Of a stretch of 64,000 nucleotides of DNA, positions 34,985 to 47,964 are shown piece after piece (within the stretch, counting starts at the first letter, position 1; each line of letters begins with the position of its first letter). The stretch spans positions 75,871,106 to 75,935,105 of the forward strand of contig NW_023601104.1 of assembly GCF_014898055.3 (NCBI RefSeq), in the 5' to 3' direction. The DNA comes from Talpa occidentalis. Taxonomy: Eukaryota > Chordata > Mammalia > Eulipotyphla > Talpidae. Below the pieces are notes generated by a model. That model was given only the letters and a program-made list of their open reading frames with translations. It searched no databases and was not told the origin of the DNA. The position numbers were made by a program, and so were the translations under genes.

Positions 34985-37312
34985 GCTGGATTATCCCACA
35001 GTCAATCAAGTTAGCAGAGCCTCAGACCCAGAGAGGCCTGAGGGCCCAGGCGGGTTGCAGCTTTGCTTGATCCACTACAGGGGCCTTCTGCAGCTCCAGG
35101 GGAGTTGGGGTGGGGGGTGGGGGGTAAAGAGGAACTTAGGCTGGAGTGAGTAGAAAACACTCCTGGGGCAAACCTCTGCCTGGTCAGGTCCCGGGGCACC
35201 ACAGCCTGCCTCCCGGGGGACAGAGGGCAGTTGCACCCACAGGATCAGGTGCTAAGGACAGGCGTGGCGGCCCAAGCCTGAGCAGGCCCAGCAGGCAAAA
35301 GGAGGCCAGTCATCATGGCTCCCCTATGCAGCTGTCCCCTCTGCAGCCCCTTCTGCCCAGTCCAGGCTCACCTGACATCAGCTTTTCTCAAGTGAGAACC
35401 ACCTGCTATCCCTCTCCTGACTGGTCTGCTCCAAGCTGGCTGTTCACTTCTGCGAACTTGAGATTCTTTGATCTCCCCTACCTTAGGGCGTGGGCTCAGA
35501 AAGCTAAAGATGGACTCTAAGAGCCAACTAACAGTTTAAAAAAATATATGGGACATTTCAAACAGGCACAACAATAAAGAATAACTCAACCAACTTCCTT
35601 GTACCTATTCCTGTGCTTCAACAGTTATATGCTGTCAATGTTTACATAATTTTTTAAATGAGGGGCTGAAATTATGTTTACTGATGGGAAAAGTTAAGCC
35701 TGGTTTATGGTAAAAATCAGTTTGTAACAAATTAGTGTTTAGTGCAACGCTATCCCAATCCTGTGAAATGCCTCTTAAGACGGTGAGACTGCTGCTGAAC
35801 ATGTAGAATCAGTGGCCTGTTCCGTGGCTTATTTTTAAAAAGAGCTTGCCTTGTTTTGAGGGACAGGTGAGGCAAACTTCTGTCTTGCTCAGATGCACAG
35901 CTGTCTTATCACATGCTGCAAAACATTTTGCAATCCACTATTCACAGGCTCAGTGTTGTGCTTCTGGTGCTGAAAAAAAATTCCAAAGCGAAAGAGTTCC
36001 CAGACCTTCAGTGATGCTGCAAACCGGGTCCATAAAAGACAAGCAGGCACTTGGGGTAATGGCGTGAACATTTGCTCCAGTGCCTTGCTAAGTGAAAAGA
36101 AAGTCATAAACTGCCAACAGGACTATCCTAATTTTGATTTTGATAAAACTTCTTCCAGGAAGAAGGCTTGGAAGGATGCCAACACGTTAGCAGTCATGGC
36201 AGTGGGGTTCACCTCTGGTGATATTTTGGATTTTTCCTGCTCATCTGTATGGCCTATGTCCCCCTTATTATACACATACAGGAAAATAATTGATTTGTTT
36301 AAAAACCGTTAAAACTCTAAATAAATAAATGTGCATTTTTACGAATCCCAGTGTCATTGCATTTGAAAGCAAGAAGCACAACCCAGAGAAAGATCAGAGA
36401 GCGGTGGAACCTGTCTCAGCAGGAGTAGTGGTGAGGAAGGGTCTGGATGGCTGCGTTAACCTCAGAGAGTGGAGGTGAGGACACAGGTGTGGGCATTGAA
36501 TGAAGGAAACAAAACACAGCAGTTGGCTCCAGATAAAATAAGGTTCCCTCTCCAAGGGGCCTTTCAGCAATTTGCACCTGAAAAAAAAGAAACAAAGCCC
36601 AGAAATGAATGTGGCCCTGGCAGAGACAAAAGCAATGCTGAGGCAAGGCAAGCAAAGATAAAAGGAGAAACGGCTCTGGGCAGTGTGGCAGAGGTCCTAG
36701 ACAAAGTTCCCCTGTGATGTTTCTTCAGTGAGAATTGCAGCTTGAGCTCAGATTTTCAAGAAAAACTTCCAACTTTAACTGTCTGCACCCTTGCGGCAGA
36801 AAGAGAACGATTTTACAGGAGACCTAGGTGGAGGACATGAATGCTAACGTCACGCCTACACCGACGGAGGAGCGGCCGTTTGGCGTGTCCTGCCTCACCA
36901 GGTCCTTTGCGTATACAGGTAATCCCTGTTTTTAGAAAGTTCTAGTTCTACTGTTTCGTTTTTATGAAAGCTGTGTATTACTACCTGTTTGTGTTAAATG
37001 ACAGCAATCCAAAGAGGATTTTCACTTTTATGACAAAAGGCAAGAGTGGTATTCAGAGTTTGTTTCACAGATGCTGTTTTAGAACCCTGAGTCCCAGGGG
37101 CACCCCAAACCCTCCCCCAGAGCTACTTTATAAGGGTTGTGTACTAGTCACGTCGTTCTGCTTTCCATATCTGGTGTTGTTTTAGGTAGAGTGTGTTGCT
37201 TGGGATGACTTGGTTGCTTATTTTTTGAGGTTTGGGAATGCCAAAAAATGTTTTATAAATGAATGGTAGTGACTTCGTGTTTTATGCCATTTTCACTTAT
37301 GAAAGTTTTCAT
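34985..37312. other. Intergenic, no gene recognised
   Basis: A 124-codon frame (35146-35520) is proline/serine-rich and looks like chance. A small CpG cluster is at 36845-36890. No splice-linked coding was found. Confidence 0.4.
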
Positions 37313-37330
37313 AGAAACTCTATGGGGGAA

Positions 37331-38415
37331 AATACATAGAAGGAAATATAGGCGAAACACTACGTGATTTGCATATCAAAGACATCTTTACAGACACATC
37401 ACCCAAAGCAGTGATAGTGAAGGCAAAGATAAACAGCTGGGACTACATCAAATTAAAGAGCTTCTGCACAGCAAAAGAGACAATAACAAAAACAAAGAGA
37501 AACCCCACCGACTAGGAGAATATTTTTGCACCCAACACTAATGATAAAGGACTGATCACAAAAATCTGCAAAGAGCTGATGAGACTCAACAACAAAGAAA
37601 ATAATCCTGTCAAAAATGGGCAGAAGAGCTAAAAAGAAACTTCTCTGAAGAGGAAATGCAAATGGCCAACAGGCATATGAAGAAATGTTCAACATCACTT
37701 GTAATCAGGGAAGTGTAAATCAAAACTACCATGAGATACCATCTCACACCAGTGAGAATGGCACATATTAAAAAAACTAGCAACAACAAATGTTGGCGAG
37801 GGTGTGGAGAAAAAGGAACTCTCCTGCACTGCTGGTGGGAGTGCAAACTGGTCCAACCACTATGGAGAGCTGTGTGGAGATTTCTGGACCTACTAAACAT
37901 AGAGCTTCCATATGATCCAGCAATTCCACGCCTAGGTATTTACCCAAAGGACACAGAAACATCAATTCCAAAGAGCACCTGCACCCCTATGTTTATAGCA
38001 GCACTGTTTACAATAGCTAAGCTTTGGAAACAGCCCAAATGCCCAAAAATAGATGACTGGATCAAGAAGATGTGGTACATATACACCATGGAATATTACT
38101 CAGCATTCAAAAAAGATAAACACATGCAATTTGCAGCAACATGGATGGCGCTGGAAGGGATCATGCTCAGCGAAATAAGCCAAAAAGAAAAAGAAAAATA
38201 CCAGATGGTCTCACTCATAGCAGGAATCTAGAAAACTTAAATAAGAGACCAGGAAAATGAATAACTATAAGAAAGTGAAAATCAAAATCAACAAACAACT
38301 ATGAACCAGAGACACTCCATGGGGTGTGGGGGGCAGGGAGGGGAGGGATTGGGGTCAAAATAAGGGGGTTGCAATTGTATGGGGAATATAAAAATAAAAT
38401 TTATTAAAAAAAAAA
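37331..38415 (+). mobile_element. 5'-truncated L1 with ORF2 C-terminus and 3' UTR
   Basis: The frame at 37731-38231 encodes the L1 ORF2p C-terminal region ([40 protein letters not shown]). It is followed by a 3' UTR ending AATATAAAAATAAAATTTATT plus an A tail. Perfect 18-bp target duplication at 37313-37330 and 38416-38433. Upstream frames are broken by stops, so it is dead. Confidence 0.93.
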
Positions 38416-38852
38416 AGAAACTCTATGGGGGAAGCTTGTGTTATTTCACTTAACCCTTGTTATGGCTCTGAGCCATAGAAACGGATTGTGTTATTGAACA
38501 TCAGTGACACAGGGTTGAGACTCTTTGTTCTCTAAAATCAAAGACCATGAAAAATGTGGCTAGTTGTAATCTCTTCCATGAGAATGAAACAGCCCATTCC
38601 AGTTTGAAAGTTCTGAGCCATGCAGGTCACTGCAACACAGAAATTTGGATTTTCAATCTAGATGCAGAGTAAAAGGTTGGCTTCATTCCACAACAATATT
38701 CCACCTTTAGCTTCATTTTGTCACAAGGAAACAAAAGTTCTGAGTTCACTTCCTAGTCAGCGTGGCTGGGGGTGTGGGGGGTGGGATGGGGCAGGCAATG
38801 TTTCTGAAAGAATCTGAAATTTTCCAAGGGGCCAAGACCATACAATCCCCCT

Positions 38853-39114
38853 CCTTTTAAAGATTTTATTTATTTATTTTTGTGTAGAAGAACTGGGGAG
38901 TAGGCCAGAGGTGTGGAAGGGGGCTGAGATGATTCACCAGAGACAGAGTGGGGAGCAGAACAGGCAGAATGACTGAAATACACTGCTGAGGGGAGCAGCA
39001 GGTGAGACAGGAGAGGTCTGCTGCACCCTGTGGGTAGCTCCCTGGCTGGGGATCCAACTCAGTCCATAGTAGTGCTAGCATTGAGCCTTAACCCCTAGGC
39101 CACCAGGGAGGCCC
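38853..39114 (-). mobile_element. tRNA-derived SINE (subfamily B)
   Basis: Antisense full-length copy from TTTAAAGATTTTATTTATTT to CCAGGGAGGCCC. Confidence 0.82.
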
Positions 39115-39151
39115 CTGCTATTCCTCTGTTGAGCCTACCCTACCTTCAGTC

Positions 39152-39199
39152 ATTGAAGTGGACTAAAAAGAGTCCATTGAAGTGGACCAAAAGGAGTCT
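39152..39199 (+). repeat. 24-bp tandem duplication
   Basis: CATTGAAGTGGACTAAAAAG and CATTGAAGTGGACCAAAAGG follow each other with period 24. Confidence 0.85.
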
Positions 39200-39883
39200 G
39201 GCTAACAGGTTTCCATAGAGACAGCTGGGGAAGAATTACCCACTTGCAACTGGAAATAGGTGTGAACTAGTTAAAAAGTGATCCAAAAACTGAAGTGTGC
39301 ACAAGAATCACCTGGAGCAGTTGTTAAAGTGCAGGTTTCTACTCCCCCCTTTTAGTTAGAGCAGATTTTCAGACACTTTGATTACAAACACATGTCAAAG
39401 TTTTGATTCAAACTTGCTACAAGGGAGGAGGCTTCCTGCAACTAAAAGAGCCCATTCAAAAACTTTCTCTTTAAAGAACGAAACAAGACTGCTTAAATAT
39501 CTGCTGTCAATATGGTAACCACAAGTCACACAGGGCTATTGATGTTGAAGATGTGACCAGGCTGAAGTGAGATGCTGCAAGTGTAAATTTGAAACCAGAC
39601 TTCGAAGACTTGAGTGGGTGAAAACATAAAACATCATGTTAGTACTTATTATGTGAGTTACATGTTCAATTGCTATTGAGTTAAATAGAATATATTAAAA
39701 TTCATTTCATTTTATTATCAAAATTAATTTATTAAAATTAATTTCCTTTTCCTTGTTTGGAAATGTGGCCACTAGAAAATTTAAAATTATGTGTGTGGTT
39801 TGCATTTGTGACTTACGCTGCATTTCTATTGGATAGTGCTGCTTTAGATGATCATGGCTGGACCGTAGGTAAAGAAGGAAGGG

Positions 39884-39995
39884 GAGGGCCTCCCCTGGTG
39901 GCGCAGCAGCTGAGCGCTGGGCTGCGAGGCTGCCCACAGCCTCTGCAGCGCCGGTTCGATTCCCGGCCGAGGCAAGGGTCCCACAAAAAAAAAAA
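39884..39995 (+). mobile_element. Head-only short SINE with poly(A)
   Basis: Only the tRNA-like head (A box, B box GGTTCGATTCCCGG) and about 20 further bases are present, then A15. Perfect 13-bp target duplication AAAGAAGGAAGGG at 39871-39883 and 39996-40008, so the short form itself was inserted. Confidence 0.85.
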
Positions 39996-40536
39996 AAAGA
40001 AGGAAGGGAAGGGGAGGAGAGGAAGAGAAGGAAGAGTTAAAGATGATCAGAGACCTCCAAGGACTGGCTCAAGGTCCTCAGATCCCTCTCTTACCTGTGG
40101 GAGGTTTGGTGAGTCTCCCAGAAAATGCTCTTAAGCCAGTTGAAGTGTCTCACGGAATTGGTCCCATGTTTCATCAGGCTTGTCAAGTTTTTCTGACAAG
40201 GAACAGGCCACAAGGTTCCATTCTAGTGTGGGCTGGGGACAGTTTCTTTCTCAGCCCCATGGAGAATGTGATCCCATGAGTCTGAGGAGAGCCCAGGAAT
40301 TGCATGGTTAGCCAGATCCCCCAGTGGAGGCGCTGAGTGTCAGGGCCACTGAGTGTGATGGTGCTTGTATAGGCTTGAGGACCCCACCAGAAGGAGGCGA
40401 GAGGTGCCAGAGAGGGCAGTGCCATGGGAAAAACCCTTTGCTTTACAGAATGTCACCTGATGGGGAAGTGGGGGTGTGATTCAGGGTGAGGCCCTTTTCC
40501 AGTTCCTCCCGCCCCACTCGCTCTCCCAGATCTGCT

Positions 40537-40541
<5 letters not shown>

Positions 40542-40609
<68 letters not shown>

Positions 40610-40632
40610 TGTATGTGTGTGTGTGTGTGTGT
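40542..40632 (+). repeat. Compound (TG)n(AG)n(TG)n microsatellite
   Basis: A TG run, then about 16 AG units, then a TG run broken by one TATG. Confidence 0.95.
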
Positions 40633-40902
40633 CGGGCTCCACAGCTCAGATATTGGTTTTCCAAGCCTTGAAAAGGACTTTGAATATTTAGGTACCTTTC
40701 CCCACATTTTTAAGTTAACATCTAAGCCTTTTTTTAATAATCAATTTAAATAGTTACAAAGGATGTAATTTCCAGTGTATTTTAAGTACTGACATTTCAA
40801 AGTAATACAAAGATATCACTCTTTTAAGGAAACCCACTGGAGTCTAAATGTCATTACAATTTGATTCCTATCACCAGTCCTTTTAATACACAGAAATCAC
40901 AT

Positions 40903-41168
40903 TTTTTTTTAAAGATTTATTTATGCACACAAGAACTGGGGTGTAGGCCAAAGGTGTGGGGGGTGAGAGGGTTCACCAGAGACAGAATGGGGAGCAGAAC
41001 AGGTAGATCTACTGAAATACACTGCCGAGGGGAGCAGCGGGTGAGGCAGGAGAGGTTTGCTGTGCCATGTGGGTCACCTCCCTGGCCAGCAGGGATCCAA
41101 CTCACACTGCAGAGGCTGCAGATTGCTTCATAGTGCTGTGCTTAACCCCTTGTGCAACCAGGAAGGCC
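40903..41168 (-). mobile_element. tRNA-derived SINE (subfamily B)
   Basis: Antisense copy. Target duplication CAGAAATCACAT/CAGAAACTACAT at 40891-40902 and 41169-41180 (10 of 12). Confidence 0.87.
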
Positions 41169-41428
41169 CAGAAACTACATCTTTTAATAAGATCGTAACT
41201 TATATAATTCCTTTTTTCCCTTGAACTCATTTCCACTCTACTTCCCCCACAAAATGTTATTCAATATGATATGTTTTTATGCTCAAAAGTATTTTTAAGT
41301 ACCCTTTCAGATTTCTATGCATCAAGATTAGGAATACATAAGTAGAAATTTAAAAGTTCGAATTGCCTGTGATTAAAACATATTACAAATCTTGATAGTC
41401 ACTCCATTTTAAAAGTAATTTTACTGAC

Positions 41429-41709
41429 TTTTTTTTTAAAAAGATTTATTTTTATTTATTTATACAAGCACTGGGTACAGTCAGAAGTGCGGGAGGGTGA
41501 GAGAATTTACCAGAGCCAGAGCGGGGAGCAGAGCAGGCAGAAGGACCGAGTACACTGCTGAGGGGAGCAGCGGGCGGCAGGAGAGGTCTGCGCGCCATGT
41601 GGGACCCTCCTCTGGTGGCCGGGGAGCAGCCGGGGATCGAACCGGCGCTGCAGAGGCTGCGGGCAGCTTTGCAACCCAGCGCTCAACCGCTGCGCCACCG
41701 GGGAGGCCC
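41429..41709 (-). mobile_element. tRNA-derived SINE (subfamily A)
   Basis: Antisense copy, very regular, head CGCTGCGCCACCGGGGAGGCC. 8-bp target duplication TTACTGAC at 41421-41428 and 41710-41717. Confidence 0.88.
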
Positions 41710-41910
41710 TTACTGACATTTCTTAATGAGATGGATAGTTATTTTTTTCTATGTGATTCTGGGTGAATAATATTCAATGCAAGAAAGAGAAACTATATAT
41801 TTAAGTACTGAGAAATATTGTTTACATAAACAGGTAGATGAGACTAGATGGACGTGGACTTTTGTTAAAGTAATGTTACTCAATTTGGAAAATTCCATCT
41901 GAGTTATATT

Positions 41911-42198
41911 TTTATTATTTATTTATTTATTTTTAAGATTTTTATTTTTCTTTATGCATACAAGAGCTGGGGTAGAGGCCAGAGATACGGGAGGTGAGAG
42001 TATCCACCAGAGACACAGTGGGGAGCAGAACAGGCAGACTGACTGAAACACACTGCTGAAGGGAGCAGCAGGCGAGTCAGGAGAGGTCTGCTGCGCCATG
42101 TGGGTAGCTCCCTGGCTAGCCGGGATCAAACTCGTGATGCAGAGGCTGCGGATTGCTTCATAGTGCTGTGCTTAACCCCTTGTGCCACCAGGGAGGCC
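41911..42198 (-). mobile_element. tRNA-derived SINE (subfamily B)
   Basis: Antisense copy with an (ATTT) tail. It is the third in a row in the same orientation within 1.3 kb. Confidence 0.85.
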
Positions 42199-42744
42199 CG
42201 GCCTCCCTCTTGTGTGACAAATTCTTTTCTTAGACTTCTCTGGGTATATCCTTATGTTTTTATTCGGCACATATCCAGTATTTACTTTTTTTGTCATCAG
42301 AGTAAAAGTTTGAGCTATGAGATAACAGCAGGAGCTGAAATGCTTACTTTTTGTGTGACATTTGGAAATTGCTTTCTATGAAACTCAGTCTCTTTTTGGG
42401 AAAAAGTTTCATTTTGAGATTTAAGTGACTTAACGCACATGAAGGGGTGAGCGCGGTGTCAGGAACTGCAGTCGTCCAACAGGCAGTGCTCAGAAACACT
42501 TTGAGACTCAGAAAATAAGTCATGCACACAATCTCAGGCATCATCTGTTCTGCTGCTTTTTCTTGTGGGAGGTTGGGTCCAAAAGGCAGTGTTAGGGCCA
42601 TGTTAGGACTGTAGGGAGTCAGTGTCTGAGCCCAGAAACTAAGCAGGACACCACAGTTCCCAAACTCTATCTCACTTTCAACCTCTACTTTCCAAGGCAC
42701 ACGACTGCTCTGTCCTCCACTCCCTTCTGTAGGAAGGTCGGCCT

Positions 42745-42950
42745 TGGCCGTGGAAGCAGCAAATGGGTTTTGAGTTTAGACAGCCATCGGCTGGAATCCC
42801 GCACTGTCACCAGTAGTTAATGATTTTGTGTGACTTAGGACTAGCAATTCCAAGGTTGGGGTTAGTGACGTCAAAGGAAAGTAAGTCTATGAAACCCCTT
42901 GCATAGTCTGTGGCACACAGCAGGCCTCCAGTGATTTCTGAATGTTACCA
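42745..42950 (+). mobile_element. MIR fragment
   Basis: GGAATCCCGCACTGTCACC through GTCTGTGGCACACAGCAGG, sense MIR order. Confidence 0.5.
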
Positions 42951-42960
42951 GGTAGAGTAG

Positions 42961-45648
42961 AACGTTCTTAGCTATTTCCTATGTTAGACACAGTGAGGAA
43001 AGCAGGTACATGTAGGGTAGATAAAAAGTATCAGGCTTTTCTGCCTTCCGGCCATTAGGATGGATGATGGATCCCTGCGGTCCTGAATGCATGCCTGATG
43101 GCGGGCCTCTGGAGTAGGGTGTGGGCAAGCGTAAGTGGGTACATCTGGGCTGAGACTGGGCTTATAAGGGTGGTCTCACGGGGACGCCAGTACAGTAGAG
43201 AGCAGAACCATGTGAGAAGCAGAAAACAAGGCCACGAGAGAACACTGGAGAACCCAGAAAGTGTGAAGACTTGCTGGGGGCTGGGAGGCCTGCCAGCCTC
43301 CCGGCCCCCCTGGCACCTCTGCCTGCCACGTACCTGGTAAATCACTATAAAAGCCTGCAAAAGCCACCGAGGGCTCCAGGACTCTCTCCTCCTTTACCCC
43401 TTCTACTTGGGTCATGGAGAACCTGCGCTGTGCCCATTCCTGCCACTACCATATGACTCAGACATGCTACATGTTACGTATTTTTGTCAAAGCAAAGTCT
43501 AGGGCAGGAAGACAGAGAAACTGGTTTGATCTGCTCTGGGGTAAGGTCTGTGGATGACTATAAGTTGGGCCTAGGGCCAAGTGGACCATTTTGAAGATGA
43601 ACTACTCATTTGTACATTAGGGGTGTCATCCCAGTTTACAATGACCCTCTTAAACTTCATCCTCGTCTCTGGGGTGGGCTCTCTGATTGGCATGTTAGTA
43701 GCATGTGACCACATCTCTTCTGATTGGAACAGGTCGACACCCCGTCCCAATTGGACTAAGCAGACATTCCTCTCCAGGGATCAAGGAATTGGATCTAAGA
43801 GCTCCACTCTCATTCTGGGAGCTGCCTGTGGACGCAGGAGATATAAAAATTGGACGACATGTTGTGGCCATATTCTGCCACCTGGATAGTGAGGCAGGGT
43901 AAGCCAGGTGTCAGGGAGAGTGAGAGGAAGACTATATCTCCGTTCTCAACAGCTTCCACTTCCTGTTTCCAGACTCCTCAGGCCTGGGAGTCTTATTCTT
44001 GGTATTTCACAAGACACTTCTGAGTTGTTAATGATACACTCACCTTCTGTTGCTCACAACAGTGTTACGCTATTTTGCTCTCATTGCTGAAGTCCAGGAG
44101 TTAATTTAGGCAAAAAGTGAAAATCAGTGGAAGGTGCTGGGAGGAATCTGATGAGACCCTGGAGGTTTGAACAATCCAGTTTCAGGCAGGGCCAGCCCCG
44201 GGTAGCTCTGGGGTGTCAGCCACAAGACTGGGAAGCCCACTTCCCTCTGGCCTGTGCCATTAAAGCGCCCCAGCAAGGGGTCTCTCAGTTCCAAACTCCC
44301 AATTCCCCGGGATAGAGAGAATCTCACTGTCTGTGAGTAATGGCTACAAAATGGCTCTAGGCAGCAGGAACACAGCTGCTTAGTTTAACCATGCAGAGAG
44401 GACATTATGCTCTCTAAGAACAAGACGTGGGCACCGACCAGCCAGCTCAAGGGATGTTCTATGCAACTGTTTTCTGTGGGGCCGCCTACAACTTATGGTG
44501 TACGAGGAAATGTGCTTCTCACTGAAGAGAGGGGTGCAGAGATTTAAAAGAAAGTCTCTGACATCAAAGAAAGTCTAATCTGTGCACTAATAACAGTACT
44601 CCAAGGTAATCTGTGACAACTGCTAGAGGAGATATTCAAGCATGAACAGGAATTTAGAGAATAGCAACGTATCTTTGAGCTGTGAGGACTGTAGGGATAA
44701 GCAGGTAGCACAACAGAAAGCCACTGAGATATTAGGAAATTTTTGCTGGAGCATTTGGGAGGCATTCTAAGAAGCCTCAATGGAAGCTTCTGGAAGGGAC
44801 ACTTTGTCTTTCTCTGCTTTGGTGGAGTACGGTTGCAAGGCTGGGGCTGCTGGCATCTTGCTAGCATGTGGGAATGAAGCTGATGCTCAGAGGAGCTAGA
44901 GCCAAGGATTGGACGCTGGAGATAGCACTGGAGCTATAGATCAAGCCACACACAGTACTGAGCCTGTCTGTACATTTGCAGTTATGTTAGCTGATTTATA
45001 AACTTTTTCCTTAAGATTCTGCTTCTTCCCATGTAGAATGCTAACTGATTTTAGCCACTGTTCTCCCTAAAGCCTTCCCCCTGGTAAACATACATCTGGT
45101 CATATTTCCTTCTTGCATAAAACCTTGCCACATATACCCAAGGCCCACTGGATAAAATCCAAGCTCATTATCATGGTATTTGAAGTCCACCACTGTCCTC
45201 TCTGGCTCCACTTCCAGCCTCTTCTTTCCTTGCTTCCGTTTTAAGCAACACTCAGCTATTTATACCTTACTCCTGCTATTCTGAAGAGGGCCCTTGATTG
45301 GGAGCACATGAGGCCTAATCAGGAGTCATGATGGTAGGTATCATATGAGAAGATTACACAGTCAGCCTAAACAACGTAGCCCAGCAGCCCCAGACCTAAC
45401 CCAGAGCAGCACCAGTTTTTCTGTGCTGATGCTGGAGATGCTGGGCCTTTCTGGTAACTGACTTAGCATCAGGCTCCAACCTTCTACAGTTCTGGATTCC
45501 TAGTGGTATCTCTCCGTGGATTCAACCAGATCTTTCAGAGTGCAATAGGACGGCCTAATCTCTCCACTAGCAGGATATCTTACTGCAGCTCTCCTTAACA
45601 TAAACCATGACCATCTGAGTTAAATACTCAATGTCCAAGCTCTTAAAA
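42961..45648. other. Intergenic, no gene recognised
   Basis: Contains the hairpin at 43276 and a TATA-like CTATAAAAGCC near 43345 that could be a degraded LTR promoter. Nothing else is supported. Confidence 0.4.
43276..43309. repeat. GC-rich perfect hairpin
   Basis: Arms GGGGGCTGGGAGGC and GCCTCCCGGCCCCC pair over 14 positions (one T-G) around a 6-base loop CTGCCA. Confidence 0.85.
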
Positions 45649-45658
45649 CAGGAAACTA

Positions 45659-45920
45659 GGGACTCCCTGGCGGCACAGGGGGTTAAAACGCAACCTATGA
45701 AGCTATCCGCAGCCACATAGCATGAGTTCGATCCCCGGCCAGGGAGATACCACATGGTGCAGCAGACCTCTTCTGACTCACCCACTGCTCCCCTCAGCAG
45801 TGTATTTCAGTCAATCCACCTGTTCTGTTCCCCACTCTGTCTCTGGTGAATCCTCTCACCCCCCCACCTCTGGCCTGTACCCCAGTTCTGTCTGCATAAA
45901 TAAATAAATCTTAAAAAAAA
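45659..45920 (+). mobile_element. tRNA-derived SINE (subfamily B)
   Basis: Sense copy. Target duplication CAGGAAACTA/CAGGAGACTA at 45649-45658 and 45923-45932. Confidence 0.87.
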
Positions 45921-46639
45921 CCCAGGAGACTATTTGAGGTGCAGGAAAGAACATTTAATAGAGTTTCCTGTTCCCTCCCACAACTCTTTATTCAAGACTA
46001 AGCCACTTCTTCTCCATTAAACCTGGCCCACTAGTGGGTACTCTGATTTATCACACTGATAGGCTGTCAAGTGTTTGTCACTGGACTGGTCCTAGACACC
46101 TTGACCCAAATTATTGGATCAGGAAAGGAATAATTTTCAGAACTGGGGCTGAACTAGGAGCCTCTTACTAGAAATGTGTACCTATCACAACAGCTCTGCA
46201 CTGAATAGTGTCGGGTGTTCATGCTTTGAGACTTTCTTCTGAATAGCGAAGATGGAAAAATGTCAGTAATTGGTCAGTCCCCAGTTCCTGGCCACTTGGG
46301 GGGAGTAGGTGTAGGAGGCAATAAGCCTTGGTAGATGTGGCCTTTGTTCGGCTCGCTTTCTCTCTCCTCCACCCCCTCTCAACCGCATGCTTTCTCTCCC
46401 AATCCCTTGAATGGTTTGGGGCTTTGGAAGGCTTCAGCCTTTTGTATTTTACCTACAGAGGATTTGGGGACACGAGAAAGAAACTTATATGTTTTTGAAG
46501 TCACTATCCTGGTTTCTCTGTTATAGTAGCTTAACCTCTGCCATGGTTTTGGTCTTTTCTGACTAGAGACATGTTGCCTGCTTTCCTCACTTATGGCTGA
46601 AATGTGTTGAGTGTCGAGAATGAAATATATGATGCGCAT

Positions 46640-46860
46640 CACTCATAATAACCCTGGAATTAAGTGCTATTACTGATCAGTTTCTCACATGAGGAAACTG
46701 AGGCTTAGAAAAGTTCAAGGACATGTGAAAATGGTAGATTCACTCTTCAACAGATATTGTTGGAGTGCTTTTTCTGTGCCAGGCCCTATTTCAGTCTCTG
46801 GAGTTACCACAGTCACTGTCCCAACACACAACTGATTCCAGCTCTTGAGCACATACTGCT
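46640..46860 (-). mobile_element. MIR/L2-like fragments
   Basis: CACATGAGGAAACTGAGGC followed by TTCTGTGCCAGGCCCTATTT, reverse MIR then L2-like wording. Confidence 0.5.
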
Positions 46861-47185
46861 GGTGGGCTCAGCTGCTTCTCCCATGATTTGCTGTGGGTGT
46901 CACTTGTAACACAGCTTTGATGCTTTGGTCCTTACTAGCAATGGCTGAGGCTGAATCCATTTACACAGCTAGTTTCCACTTTTGTAACAAAGTAGCCAAA
47001 GTTACTAACTCGTGATGCAGATTTTTTTCTCCTGGCTTAAAAAAAATGCTATGAGGTTTTTGATTTTACCTTTGAGTAAGTCTTTTAAGATTGAAAAGAA
47101 AATCCTTTAGAACCAGAGTTAGAAAAGACACACTGGCTCCAGTGGAAGTTTCTACCACTTCCAGCTGTGTGACTGAGCTTTGGGG

Positions 47186-47195
47186 TGTGTGTGGC

Positions 47196-47223
<28 letters not shown>
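47186..47223 (+). repeat. (TG)n microsatellite
   Basis: TG run interrupted once by GGC. Confidence 0.9.
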
Positions 47224-47227
<4 letters not shown>

Positions 47228-47964
47228 GGAGGGTGTGAACTGACTTTAGAGAGTTGTCAATGACTTAGTAGGCTAATAAATCTAAAACCTTAAGCACTAT
47301 GCCTCGCAGATAGTAGGGGAAAGATGAATGTTAGTTTTTATTAAGGAGGATGGAGATTGTAAAGAGGCCACTGGTTTTGCAATCAGGTTGGCAATGTATG
47401 TTGAGAGCAGTTTCAGTGCAGAGGTGGGTGGAAGTGTGGCTGTAGGTGAATGAGAGCTTGAGTGGCACTTTGGAGTGTAAAGACTGCTCTGTTAAGAAAT
47501 ATGTTGGCTTTGGAAGGGGGAGATGGGGCAGTTTGATATGTGACCTAGGTTAAGAGGAGTGTGGGTTTTTCCTGAAGTTACAAAGAGGGAAACAGCATAT
47601 TTGTTAGGTAAGAACTAAAGAGGTGGTAGAGAGAGTAGGATTTAAGATAGAAAAAGGGGGGAGAAAATAATTATTGGAGCAAATTCTGGAATCTGGTATA
47701 AGAAGAACCAAAGCTTTGGAAAGAAATTGAATTCCTTCTCGAAGATAGACACGGAGATGATGGGTGGAGATTTAGGTTATTTGGAGATGGAGGGGAGAGA
47801 GCCTGAAGCCATGGTAACCTCATAACTTCACTTTCTATATGAAGCAAAAAAGCACTGGGGTAGCTTGTCTCCAGTGACCCTCAGTCATGCCTCCTCTTGC
47901 CTGTGCAGTGCCCATCCACATTGTTTCAGGGCTGGGCTGTGTGAATAGCATATGGCAGAAGCTA

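Noticed and set aside
37731..38231. 166-codon frame that looks protein-like
   Set aside because: It is the C-terminal piece of L1 ORF2p in a 5'-truncated dead L1, not a host gene.
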